Below the pieces are notes generated by a model. That model was not told where the DNA came from, did no database searches, and saw nothing but the letters and a program-made list of their open reading frames with translations. 64,000 bases of DNA, taken from positions 3,038,001 through 3,102,000 of the forward strand of contig NZ_AP022617.1 of assembly GCF_010731575.1 (NCBI RefSeq), written 5' to 3'. Position numbers and translations under genes: made by a program. The DNA is from Mycolicibacterium monacense. GTDB taxonomy: Bacteria; Actinomycetota; Actinomycetes; Mycobacteriales; Mycobacteriaceae. Below are positions 9,711 through 17,543 of the stretch, piece after piece (within the stretch, counting starts at the first letter, position 1; the number at the start of each line of letters is the position of its first letter).

Positions 9711-10460
9711 ATGCCTGCTGCCCAGCTAGACACCCCCACCCCCGGGCTTCTGGAACTGGACCGGAACCCCACCTGGTTCGATACTGCGAGCCAGTGCACC
9801 ATCGTCTTGGCACAGCCCTCAACGGAGCCCGAACTCTGGGCCGAGTATGTTCGCGGGGCGCAGCTCAGCTACCACAAGCACGGAGTCGAGCGCGCGCTCG
9901 ACACCGGTGCGCTCGAGCGTGGCGACGACACCGCGCTGTTCTGTGCCGGCATCAACCAGGCCGGACAGGTGGTCGGTGGCGTTCGCGCCAAGGGCCCGTA
10001 CACCGCAATCGACGAGTGCCACGCGGTGGTCGAGTGGGACGGCCAACCCGGCCTGACCGCGGTGCGCAAGATGGTCGGTGATCGCCTGCCATTCGGCGTG
10101 GTGGAAATCAAATCGGCATGGGTGAGCGACGACCCCGAACAGAGCCGCGCACTCACCGACGTCCTGGCCCGCGTGCCGCTGCATTCCATGCTTCTGCTCG
10201 ACGCGCAATTCGCCGTCGCGACCGCCGCGGCATATGTCCTCAATCGCTGGTTATCCTCGGGCGGTGTGCTGGCCGCCAAGATTCCCGCGACTCCATATCC
10301 CGACGCCCGATATCAGACGAAGATGATGTGGTGGGACAGGCGTACCTACGCCAATCACGCCGACCCCAAGCAGGTTTCGACGTTCTTCGCGGAGACGCGG
10401 CAGGTGACGGCGCAACTCGACGGGATCGGCCGACTCACGTCCGCCGCCGCGACGGTCTGA
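9711..10460 (+). CDS. Conserved hypothetical, possible acyltransferase-like
   Basis: A 249-residue soluble protein I do not firmly recognise. It has alpha/beta character, with an AECHAV-like DECHAVVEWDGQPG segment, VVEIKSAWVSDDPEQ in the middle, and PDARYQTKMMWWDRRTYA near the end. The middle part resembles GNAT/N-acyl amino acid synthase folds, but this is an impression only. The ATG is preceded by GAAGGACGG. Its stop shares a base with the ATG of the ThiF-nitroreductase gene (TGATG), so the two are translationally coupled. Expected to act with that protein. An in-frame extension to 9597 runs through the hairpin and is not used. Confidence 0.7.
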   Translation: MPAAQLDTPTPGLLELDRNPTWFDTASQCTIVLAQPSTEPELWAEYVRGAQLSYHKHGVERALDTGALERGDDTALFCAGINQAGQVVGGVRAKGPYTAIDECHAVVEWDGQPGLTAVRKMVGDRLPFGVVEIKSAWVSDDPEQSRALTDVLARVPLHSMLLLDAQFAVATAAAYVLNRWLSSGGVLAAKIPATPYPDARYQTKMMWWDRRTYANHADPKQVSTFFAETRQVTAQLDGIGRLTSAAATV

Positions 10461-12589
10461 TGACACGGTCCACCACTGATCAGACTGTCTACACCGCCTC
10501 CGTTCTCATCGACGACGCAGACCGCGACGCACTCGCGACGCTGCGGTCCGATCCCGGGATCGAGTTCGTCGACCGCGCCGCGGAACTGCGCTCGGCCCTG
10601 GCCGAACTGCGTCCGCCCGCGGACGGTGAGCTGGCGGATGAGCCGATCCGGTGGGCGTACTTCCCGTGGCGGCGCACGGTCGTCAGCGTCCTCGGTCCTC
10701 GTGCCCACAGCCGGCTCCGACTCGACCGCAACCGCAATCTGATCACCGCGTCGGAACAACAGCGCCTCGGTCGGCTGCGGGTCGGGGTGATCGGTCTCAG
10801 CGTCGGCCACGCCGTGGCCCACACGCTTGCCGCACAGGGGGTCTGCGGCGAACTGCGGCTCGCCGACTTCGACGGCCTCGAGGTGTCGAACCTCAACCGA
10901 GTCCCCGCCAGCCTGGTCGACGTCGGGGTGAACAAGGCGGTGGTCGCGGCCCGCCGGATCGCCGAACTCGATCCCTACCTCCCGGTGCAGGTGATGACCG
11001 ACGGCGTCACACCGGCCACGGTCGAGGAGTTCCTCGACGGGCTCGACGTGGTGGTGGAGGAGTGCGATTCGCTGGACGTGAAGGTCCTGGTGCGTGAGCA
11101 CGCCCGGGCCCGCCGCATCCCGGTCCTGATGGCGACCAGCGATCGCGGCCTGCTCGACGTCGAACGTTTCGACGTCGACCCGTCGCGGCCGCTGCTGCAC
11201 GGGCTGCTCGGCGACATCGACTCCGCGGCATTGTCCGGGCTGACGAGCAAGGACAAGGTGCCCTACGTGCTGCGCATCCTCGACGCGAGCGCGCTGTCGT
11301 CGCGGATGGCCGCGTCGCTGGTGGAAGTCGGGACGAGCCTGACGACATGGCCGCAGCTCGCCGGTGAAGTCGCGCTGGGCGCCACCGCCGTCACCGAGGC
11401 GGTGCGCCGCATCGGCCTCGGCGAACCGCTGCCCTCGGGCCGGGTGCGGATGGATGCCGCTGCGCTCCTCGACCGCGTCGAGGACCCGCTCGGTTCCCCG
11501 GCTGTCGAGGACACGGCCGACGACGGGGTGGCCGATTCCGAAACGGACTCCGTCCCCGAGAAGGTCGCCGCCGCCGCCGTGCGGGCCCCCTCGGGTGGCA
11601 ACTCACAGCCGTGGCACATCGAACTACAGTCCGACGCCGTACACCTGTGGGTGGCCCCCGAGGCCACGAGCGCGATGGACGTCGCGTACCGGGGTAGCGC
11701 GGTCGCACTCGGTGCGGCGGTCTTGAACGCGCGGATCGCCGCGGCGGCCCACCACCGCGCCGCCGACGTGCACATCGAGCGCGGTGACGAGCGCTCGCCC
11801 CTTCGCGCCGTCGTCCGCCTCGGGCGGGCCGAGGACGAGGAGCTGGCGCGTCTCTACCCCGCGATGCTGCGGCGGGAGACCAACCGGCATCACGGGTCCG
11901 GCACACCGATCGGCGCCGCCGAGATCGAGGCGATGGCCGCCGCCGCGCGGGCCGAAGGTGGCCGCCTGGCGATGCTCACCGACACCCGCGACATGGCCGA
12001 GGCCGCCGAGATCCTCGCGGCCACCGACCGGATCCGGTACCTCACACCACGTCTGCACTCGGAGATGTTCTCGGAGCTGCGCTGGCCCGGGGATCCGGCG
12101 CCCGACTCCGGGATCGACGTGCGGACACTGGAGTTGGGCCCGACGGACCTGGTGAAGCTCGACATCCTGCGCCGCGGCGAGGTGATGGCCGATCTGGCCC
12201 GGTGGGATGCGGGGTCGGCGCTGGGCGAGGACACCTACGACCGGCTGACGTCCAGCGCCGCACTGGGTGTCGTCACCGTCACCGGACACACACTGCCGGA
12301 CTACCTGCGCGGGGGCGCGGCGACCGAGGCGGTCTGGATCGCCGCCGAACAGCACGGCGTCGCAACCCATCCGGTGTCGCCGGTGTTCCTCTACGCGCAC
12401 GGCGACCGCGAACTCGCCGAACTCTCCCCGGCGTTCGCCGGCGAACTCGGCGAGCTGCGACGCCGTTTCCGCGCGCTGACCGGCATCGGCGCGGAGGAGT
12501 CCGAGGCGTTGGTCCTACGCTTCTCCATCGCGCCCCGCCCGTCGATGCGCAGCAGACGCCGCAGCCTGAGCACCCCGGCACCGGCATGA
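10460..12589 (+). CDS. ThiF/E1-like and nitroreductase fusion (Rv1355c/MoeY-like)
   Basis: A 709-residue fusion. Residues about 95-330 form an E1/ThiF/MoeB-type adenylation domain: RVGVIGLSVGHAVAH in place of the classical GxGxxG, then FDGLEVSNLNR and NKAVVAARRIAELDP. No paired CxxC zinc ligands are seen. Residues about 360-680 form a nitroreductase domain with APSGGNSQPWHIEL and SAALGVVTV. Length and domain order match the family named after M. tuberculosis Rv1355c (MoeY, about 715 residues). Molybdopterin synthesis was the historical guess; adenylation plus flavin reduction of a peptide or small molecule is as likely. Stop and start overlaps (TGATG, ATGA) bind it to both neighbours. Confidence 0.88.
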   Translation: MTRSTTDQTVYTASVLIDDADRDALATLRSDPGIEFVDRAAELRSALAELRPPADGELADEPIRWAYFPWRRTVVSVLGPRAHSRLRLDRNRNLITASEQQRLGRLRVGVIGLSVGHAVAHTLAAQGVCGELRLADFDGLEVSNLNRVPASLVDVGVNKAVVAARRIAELDPYLPVQVMTDGVTPATVEEFLDGLDVVVEECDSLDVKVLVREHARARRIPVLMATSDRGLLDVERFDVDPSRPLLHGLLGDIDSAALSGLTSKDKVPYVLRILDASALSSRMAASLVEVGTSLTTWPQLAGEVALGATAVTEAVRRIGLGEPLPSGRVRMDAAALLDRVEDPLGSPAVEDTADDGVADSETDSVPEKVAAAAVRAPSGGNSQPWHIELQSDAVHLWVAPEATSAMDVAYRGSAVALGAAVLNARIAAAAHHRAADVHIERGDERSPLRAVVRLGRAEDEELARLYPAMLRRETNRHHGSGTPIGAAEIEAMAAAARAEGGRLAMLTDTRDMAEAAEILAATDRIRYLTPRLHSEMFSELRWPGDPAPDSGIDVRTLELGPTDLVKLDILRRGEVMADLARWDAGSALGEDTYDRLTSSAALGVVTVTGHTLPDYLRGGAATEAVWIAAEQHGVATHPVSPVFLYAHGDRELAELSPAFAGELGELRRRFRALTGIGAEESEALVLRFSIAPRPSMRSRRRSLSTPAPA

Positions 12590-14418
12590 CACCACCGGGA
12601 ACGGAGACGACCGTGCCGAGAAACCTCGAGGTCCTCGTGACCGCGGTCGCCATCGACCTGATGGCCGTCACTGCGGCGACCTCGGCGCAGGTGAGTGAAC
12701 GCGTGCTGGGCGACCTCGTCTCGTATTTCGACGTCGATGCGAGCTTTTTGCGGCACCACGACCACCGCGTGCACGCTTCCGAACTGGTCGCCGAATGGCC
12801 GCCGCGCACCTCCCCCGGGGGGCCCGATCCGCTCAAGGTCGTCTACTTCTCCGACGCCGACCCGGTGTTCGCGCAGACCGAGCATCTCGACGAACCGGCG
12901 ATCCTGCGGCCGGCGCCCGCGGATGCGACAGGTCCCCGCGGGGCGGCCACGGTCGCCGAGATCCCCTTGCGATCCGGTGACGTCACGACCGGCGTGCTGG
13001 GCTTCGTCAAGTTCGGCGGCCGCGTCTGGGAGCAGGACGAACTGAACGCGCTCACCGCCATCGCATCGCTGTTCGCCCAGGTGCAGGCCAGGATCGCCGC
13101 CGAGGAACGGCTGCGCTACCTCGCCGACCACGACGACCTGACCGGTCTGCACAACCGCCGTGCGCTGCTCCGACACCTCGACGACCGGCTCGCGGCGGGC
13201 CGCCCCGGTCCGGTGGCGGTGCTCTTCTTCGATCTCGACCGGCTCAAGGCGGTCAACGACTATCTCGGCCACATCGCCGGCGACTGGTTCATCCGGGTCC
13301 TCGCCGAGCGCCTGCAGCAGGGTGACGAGAAGAAGTTCATCGCCCGCCTCGGCGGTGACGAGTTCGTCGTCGTTCCGGCTGCGCCGATGACCGCCGATGA
13401 CGCGGAGACACTCGCGCACAGACTGCAGGCCGTTCTGCGCGAACGGGTTTCGATCGACGGCGAGTTGTTGACCCGCACGATCAGCATCGGTGTCGCCGTC
13501 GGCATGCCCGGCCGCGACACGACCTCGGATCTGCTGAGCCGGGCAGACCAGGCGGTGTTGAGCGCCAAAGGAGAAGGCGGCAACAGCATCTCGGTCTTCA
13601 GTGAACAGATGTCGCAGGAGATCACCCTGCGCAACGACATCGAGTTGCATCTCCAGAGCGTCATCGACAGCGGGGCCCTGGTTCTGCACTACCTGCCCGA
13701 GGTGGACATCCGAACCGGTGAGATCCTCGCCACCGAGGCTCTCGTCCGCTGGCAGCATCCCACCCGCGGGCTGCTCTCCCCCGACCGGTTCATCGGGGTG
13801 GCGGAGTCCATCAACCTCGCCGGCGAACTGGGCCGGTGGGTGCTACGCAACGCCTGCGCTGAGTTCGCCCGCTGGCGCGCAGCCGGGGTGGGAGACCGGA
13901 TCGTGTTGCGCGTCAACGTGTCTCCGGTGCAGCTCGTCACGGAGGGTTTCGTCGAGTCCGTGGCGGACGTGATGGCCGATTTCGGGCTGGAACGCGGGTC
14001 GGTATGTCTGGAGATCACCGAGAGCGTCGTCGTCCAGGACATCGACACCACACGGGTCACCCTGGCAGGGCTCAAGGAGGCCGGGGTCCAGGTGGCGATC
14101 GACGACTTCGGGACGGGCTACAGCGTGTTGTCGCTGCTGAAATCGCTTCCCGTGGACACCCTGAAGATCGACAAGAGCTTCGTTCGGGATCTCGGCGTCA
14201 ACGCCGGTGACCTCGCGATCGTCCGGGCCATCATCGCGCTCGCGGCGGCGTTCGGGCTCGAGCTGGTGGCCGAGGGAGTCGAAACCGAGATCGCCGCACA
14301 GACCCTGTTGAACCACGGGTGCCACCGCGCCCAGGGTTTCCTGCTGTCCCGTCCGGTGCCCGGCGAACAGATGGAACGGCTACTGGCCGAAGGGCGGGTG
14401 CCCGTTCATTTCTCGTGA
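12586..14418 (+). CDS. dcpA: GAF-GGDEF-EAL cyclic-di-GMP enzyme (Rv1354c/DcpA-like)
   Basis: A 610-residue bifunctional cyclic-di-GMP synthase/phosphodiesterase candidate. A GAF-like sensor covers about 15-170. The GGDEF domain covers about 175-340, with intact RLGGDEF (256-260) and FFDLDRLKAVND. The EAL domain covers about 345-600, with intact EALVRW (384-386), NVSPVQL and the loop DDFGTGYS. No RxxD inhibition site is visible before GGDEF (residues 247-250 are DEKK). Architecture and context match M. tuberculosis Rv1354c and M. smegmatis DcpA, from memory. ATG overlaps the previous stop (ATGA). The 3' end overlaps the convergent gene by 39 bp. Confidence 0.92.
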   Translation: MTPPGTETTVPRNLEVLVTAVAIDLMAVTAATSAQVSERVLGDLVSYFDVDASFLRHHDHRVHASELVAEWPPRTSPGGPDPLKVVYFSDADPVFAQTEHLDEPAILRPAPADATGPRGAATVAEIPLRSGDVTTGVLGFVKFGGRVWEQDELNALTAIASLFAQVQARIAAEERLRYLADHDDLTGLHNRRALLRHLDDRLAAGRPGPVAVLFFDLDRLKAVNDYLGHIAGDWFIRVLAERLQQGDEKKFIARLGGDEFVVVPAAPMTADDAETLAHRLQAVLRERVSIDGELLTRTISIGVAVGMPGRDTTSDLLSRADQAVLSAKGEGGNSISVFSEQMSQEITLRNDIELHLQSVIDSGALVLHYLPEVDIRTGEILATEALVRWQHPTRGLLSPDRFIGVAESINLAGELGRWVLRNACAEFARWRAAGVGDRIVLRVNVSPVQLVTEGFVESVADVMADFGLERGSVCLEITESVVVQDIDTTRVTLAGLKEAGVQVAIDDFGTGYSVLSLLKSLPVDTLKIDKSFVRDLGVNAGDLAIVRAIIALAAAFGLELVAEGVETEIAAQTLLNHGCHRAQGFLLSRPVPGEQMERLLAEGRVPVHFS

Positions 14419-15249
14419 CCGGCGGGGTTCGGCGCGGTTGCGCCGCGACTCCCGCATCGCCTTCGGAAGCCGGCGATTGCTACTCGAACAGGTCGCGGCG
14501 GGCGGGGCCGCGGGCGGGGCGGCCGCGAGCAGTTCGACCCGCGCGAACCGGCTGCCGATCTCGCTGACCAGCGCCACCTCGGCCTCATCGTCACCACGCA
14601 CATATTCGGCGACGCCGTGCGCGACGCGCGGCGCGAGGGTGATTCCGTGGCGGGAACGCACGGCGTACGGACCGGCCGCGGTCTCGAGCACCGCATCGAC
14701 GACGACGCCTTCCTCGAACACGAGCCGCTGCAGGCGGGCATCCGACTCGATGTCGATGTCGCGGACGCGGGCCTGCTCCTCGAGCCATGTGGCCAGCGGC
14801 ACCGGCCCACCCGCGGCGGGCAGTGCGATCCTGCCGACCGTCTTGACCTGAACGGGACGGTTGTCAAGGGTCCGCATGGTGGTGGTGCGCCAGTCGGTGA
14901 CCCTGGTGTGCAGGAGCCCGTACGGCGAAAGCAGGCACTGCTCGGTCCACGTCTTCAGCCGGGCGCCGTAGAACGGTGCGGCCCTGCGCCGCTCGGCCGC
15001 CGTCAACGGTCGGACCGGGCGCACCGGCACATCGGCCATCGCCTGCGGCGAGGTGGCGAGGCCGTCGGTCAGCGCCGCGAAGTAGGCGACGGTGTCCTCG
15101 TCCTCCACCCGGTCGGTGGGCCAGCCCGAGTCGTCAACGGGTGAGATCGCGACGAGCACCTCGACCTCGGCGTCGGCCGCCACCACAGCGCTGGCGAGCG
15201 CACCGATGACGCCACCCACGCACAGCACGTCGACTTCGTGATCCCACAT
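14380..15249 (-). CDS. Degenerate flavoprotein-like conserved hypothetical
   Basis: A 289-residue protein starting with a Rossmann-like beta-alpha-beta: EVDVLCVGGVIGALASAVVA followed by AEVEVLVA. The expected GxGxxG of an FAD site is VGGVIG, so binding may be lost or altered. Later segments such as AAGGPVPLATWLEEQA recall flavin oxidoreductases (fumarate-reductase-like), but the second half of that fold is missing. ATG chosen where the Rossmann strand begins; the frame to 15468 continues through the inverted-repeat region without protein character. Convergent and overlapping with the cyclic-di-GMP gene, which probably constrains its Ala/Pro/Arg-rich end. Confidence 0.6.
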   Translation of the reverse strand: MWDHEVDVLCVGGVIGALASAVVAADAEVEVLVAISPVDDSGWPTDRVEDEDTVAYFAALTDGLATSPQAMADVPVRPVRPLTAAERRRAAPFYGARLKTWTEQCLLSPYGLLHTRVTDWRTTTMRTLDNRPVQVKTVGRIALPAAGGPVPLATWLEEQARVRDIDIESDARLQRLVFEEGVVVDAVLETAAGPYAVRSRHGITLAPRVAHGVAEYVRGDDEAEVALVSEIGSRFARVELLAAAPPAAPPAATCSSSNRRLPKAMRESRRNRAEPRRSREMNGHPPFGQ

Positions 15250-15335
15250 ATGCGTTAAACACCTCGCCGTTGCTCGGGTACGTTCCGCCGGATGGTCGGG
15301 CGGTCGGTCGGGACACCTCGCACAGCTGGAAGGTG

Positions 15336-15393
15336 GGTTGCCACGGCCTGTGCAGGGATTCGAGGGGGTTTGCCAGAACAGGCCGTGGCAACC
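15336..15393. repeat. Perfect 16-bp inverted repeat, 26-nt loop
   Basis: GGTTGCCACGGCCTGT (15336-15351) is repeated exactly in reverse complement at 15378-15393. It lies in the 387-bp gap between the leftward gene starting at 15249 and the TetR gene starting at 15637. No T-tract follows, so a terminator is not obvious. It could be a long operator pair, a structured leader or the ends of a tiny mobile-element relic. Confidence 0.6.
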
Positions 15394-15576
15394 GGATGAA
15401 GGTACCATCGCAGCGTACGGAGGGAAAGCGCAGGTACCTGAGCCGTTCCGAGGCCCGCGCGGTCGCATCTGCGGTCCGCGGACGCTGGTTGCGAGATACT
15501 TGCAGTCATCACTACCCGAACGTTACATACCTTTTGGCCGTTTCGCACCCGTGCGGATAACCTGAAGTATGACATT

Positions 15577-15597
15577 CGCCGCCCGCAGGGGGCGGCG
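15577..15597 (+). promoter_or_regulatory. GC-rich hairpin in front of the TetR gene
   Basis: CGCCGCCC and GGGCGGCG form an 8-bp stem around a 5-nt loop, 40 bases upstream of the GTG of the TetR gene. The intergenic stretch 15250-15636 holds this and the 16-bp inverted repeat but no gene. Confidence 0.4.
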
Positions 15598-15636
15598 TCC
15601 TTCACCGCCAGTGCGCGGCTCGAGCGAAATCCGGGG

Positions 15637-16320
15637 GTGTGCGTGGCCGAGCAGGGAGACCGGAGAACCGACGCGACGCGTCAGCAGATTCTCCGGGCCG
15701 CCGCGCGACAGTTCGCGGTCAAGCCCTACGGTCTGGTGAATCTCGACGACATCCTCTCCGACGCCGCGGTCACCAAAGGCGCCATGTATCACCACTTCCG
15801 GTCGAAGTACGCGCTCGCCTCGGCGCTTGTCGACCAGTGGCTCGAATCGACTCTCCGCACCGTCGACGAGACGGTGGCACTGCGGCGTTCGGCGATGGAA
15901 ACGCTGGTCGACGTCACCTTCGGCACCGCTGTGGACGACATCGGCGAGCACGTCACGCGCGCGGGACTGAATCTGCTGGAGTCCGTCGGGCGTACCGACG
16001 GCCTGCGTCGGCGGGCGTTGGACACATCCCGCGCCGCGCTCGTCCCGCTCGCACGCAGGGCGGTGGAGGAAGGTGACGCCGCCGATCACACGCCCCCCGA
16101 GGACGTCGCCCGCCTGCTGGTCTTCCTCTACCTGGGCGTCCGCCAGGCCAGCGACCTCGACGACGCCGCCGCGTTCCTGGGTGACCTGGAAAGAGCGTGG
16201 GCGCTGGTGCTGCCCGGGCTCGCGGTCACCGAGCGGCTCGGGTATCTGCGGACATTCGTCCGCAGGCGCAGCGCCTTGGCGATCAAGAAGGCACGACCGT
16301 TGTCCACCGATACCCTGTGA
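15637..16320 (+). CDS. TetR-family transcriptional regulator
   Basis: A 227-residue TetR regulator. The N-terminal HTH is IRAAARQF-like LRAAARQFAVKPYGLVNLDD followed by AAVTKGAMYHHFRSKYALA, with the recognition helix TKGAMYHHF. The ligand-binding half is helical and unassigned. Start is GTG at 15637, with a second GTG six bases later equally possible; both follow a G-rich stretch. Ligand and targets are unknown. It lies in tandem 53 bp ahead of a second TetR gene. In M. tuberculosis a TetR gene (Rv1353c) also lies beside the Rv1354c-Rv1355c pair (recollection), which supports shared ancestry of this neighbourhood. Confidence 0.85.
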   Translation: MCVAEQGDRRTDATRQQILRAAARQFAVKPYGLVNLDDILSDAAVTKGAMYHHFRSKYALASALVDQWLESTLRTVDETVALRRSAMETLVDVTFGTAVDDIGEHVTRAGLNLLESVGRTDGLRRRALDTSRAALVPLARRAVEEGDAADHTPPEDVARLLVFLYLGVRQASDLDDAAAFLGDLERAWALVLPGLAVTERLGYLRTFVRRRSALAIKKARPLSTDTL

Positions 16321-16373
16321 CCGCGGGCCGCGTCACATGGCGACGGTCTCGGTGCGGAGGTGGGTGACAGCAC

Positions 16374-17024
16374 ATGATTCGCCAAGCACGATCCGAGGCG
16401 ACCAGGCGCAGGATCATCGAGGCGGCTGTCGACCTGTTCAGTGAACGGGGTTATCCCGGAACAGGACTCGGCGACATCATCGAGCGTGCCCAGATGACCA
16501 AGGGTGCGCTGTACTACCACTTCGACTCGAAGGAAGCCCTTGCCGCGGAGATCGTCTCCGAGGGCAGCGCCCGGTTGCTGGCCACCTTCGACGCCATCAG
16601 TGAATCGTCGTCGCCCGCGCTGGAGAGCATCATCCACGGGACTTTCCTCGTCGTGGACCAGCTCGGCAGCGACAAGGTGGCCCGCGTCGGGATCGTGCTG
16701 ATGCGCGTCTTCGCCGGGTTCAGTGAGTCCGCGGGAGGCACCTACAGCGGCTGGCTCTCGGCGATGGCCACGGATGTCGCCCGAGCCCGCGACGAGGGCG
16801 ACGTCCGCGACGACGTCGACATCGTCGCGGTCGCCGAGACGTTCGTCGGCGCCTTCGTCGGCGGGAGCCTGCTCTCCGACGCCGCCTCGGGTGGGACGGA
16901 TCTGCGCGCGCGCGTCACGCGCCTGTTCGGCCTTGTCCTGCCCGCAATCGTCACCGATGCGTCCCGGGAGTACTTCACCGAGTTCCTGGCGCGCGAGGCA
17001 CGTCGGGGCCCCACCGGCGACTGA
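16374..17024 (+). CDS. TetR-family regulator, ScbR-like
   Basis: A 216-residue TetR protein with HTH SERGYPGTGLGDIIERAQ followed by MTKGALYYHFDSKEALA. The spacing and the ARSEATRRRIIEAAVDLF start resemble the ScbR/gamma-butyrolactone-receptor branch, although ligand-contact residues cannot be judged here. A strong ribosome-binding site GGAGGTGGGTGA precedes the ATG. The second of two adjacent TetR genes on the same strand; it ends 6 bp from the convergent PAS gene. It may control the acyl-CoA dehydrogenase pair at 17544-19918, by proximity only. Confidence 0.85.
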   Translation: MIRQARSEATRRRIIEAAVDLFSERGYPGTGLGDIIERAQMTKGALYYHFDSKEALAAEIVSEGSARLLATFDAISESSSPALESIIHGTFLVVDQLGSDKVARVGIVLMRVFAGFSESAGGTYSGWLSAMATDVARARDEGDVRDDVDIVAVAETFVGAFVGGSLLSDAASGGTDLRARVTRLFGLVLPAIVTDASREYFTEFLAREARRGPTGD

Positions 17025-17030
17025 CCCGGT

Positions 17031-17432
17031 TCACACCCCTTCCGCCCACAGCCGCTCGGTGAGATCGGTGAACGTCGCCAAGGCCACCGGATCGTCGCCG
17101 CGCACCAGCGCGGATTTGCTCATCCGGGCCCGGACGATCGACCCGTCACGGTGCACGAGTTCCACGACGAGGTCGGCGTGTGCCCGGACCGCCGTCACCG
17201 CGGAGTCCTCGGCGGGCAGGCGGTGGAAGATCTCGGTGAAATGCGCCGCGGTCACGTCCTCGGTCCGGTGACCCACCATGTCGGCGAAGGCGCCGTTCGC
17301 GAAGAGGATGGCGCCGTCCTCGGCGATGGCGAGGACCGGGACCGGGAACCGCTCGAGCAACACCAGCGCGGGCATGTCCCGTAGCAGCGACATCGGGGAT
17401 CGATCGTCCTGGCCGTCTCGTCGCCGCTCCAT
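17031..17432 (-). CDS. Single PAS-domain protein
   Basis: A 133-residue protein that is essentially one PAS domain: FPVPVLAIAEDGAILFANGA then FADMVGHRTEDV, with a C-terminal ATFTDLTERL that resembles the usual exit into a signalling helix, but no output domain follows. ATG at 17432 is used; a second ATG 13 codons later (MSLLRDMP) fits equally. It could sense a ligand and bind a partner kinase, anti-sigma factor or cyclic-di-GMP enzyme. Divergent from the acyl-CoA dehydrogenase pair across a 111-bp gap. Confidence 0.75.
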   Translation of the reverse strand: MERRRDGQDDRSPMSLLRDMPALVLLERFPVPVLAIAEDGAILFANGAFADMVGHRTEDVTAAHFTEIFHRLPAEDSAVTAVRAHADLVVELVHRDGSIVRARMSKSALVRGDDPVALATFTDLTERLWAEGV

Positions 17433-17543
17433 CGGACGATTATCGCCCTCCCGCCGCCGGTCGACTTTCCGTGGGCCACGTGACCATCACTTGACTAACT
17501 AGGTTTACTCTGTGAGGACGCACACTGCAGACGGGGGTGACCC

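Noticed and set aside
17480..17540. TTGACT-like -35 and a TAACTAGGTTTA pseudo-palindrome before the FadE pair
   Set aside because: No properly spaced -10 and the palindrome has mismatches in its centre; too weak to call.
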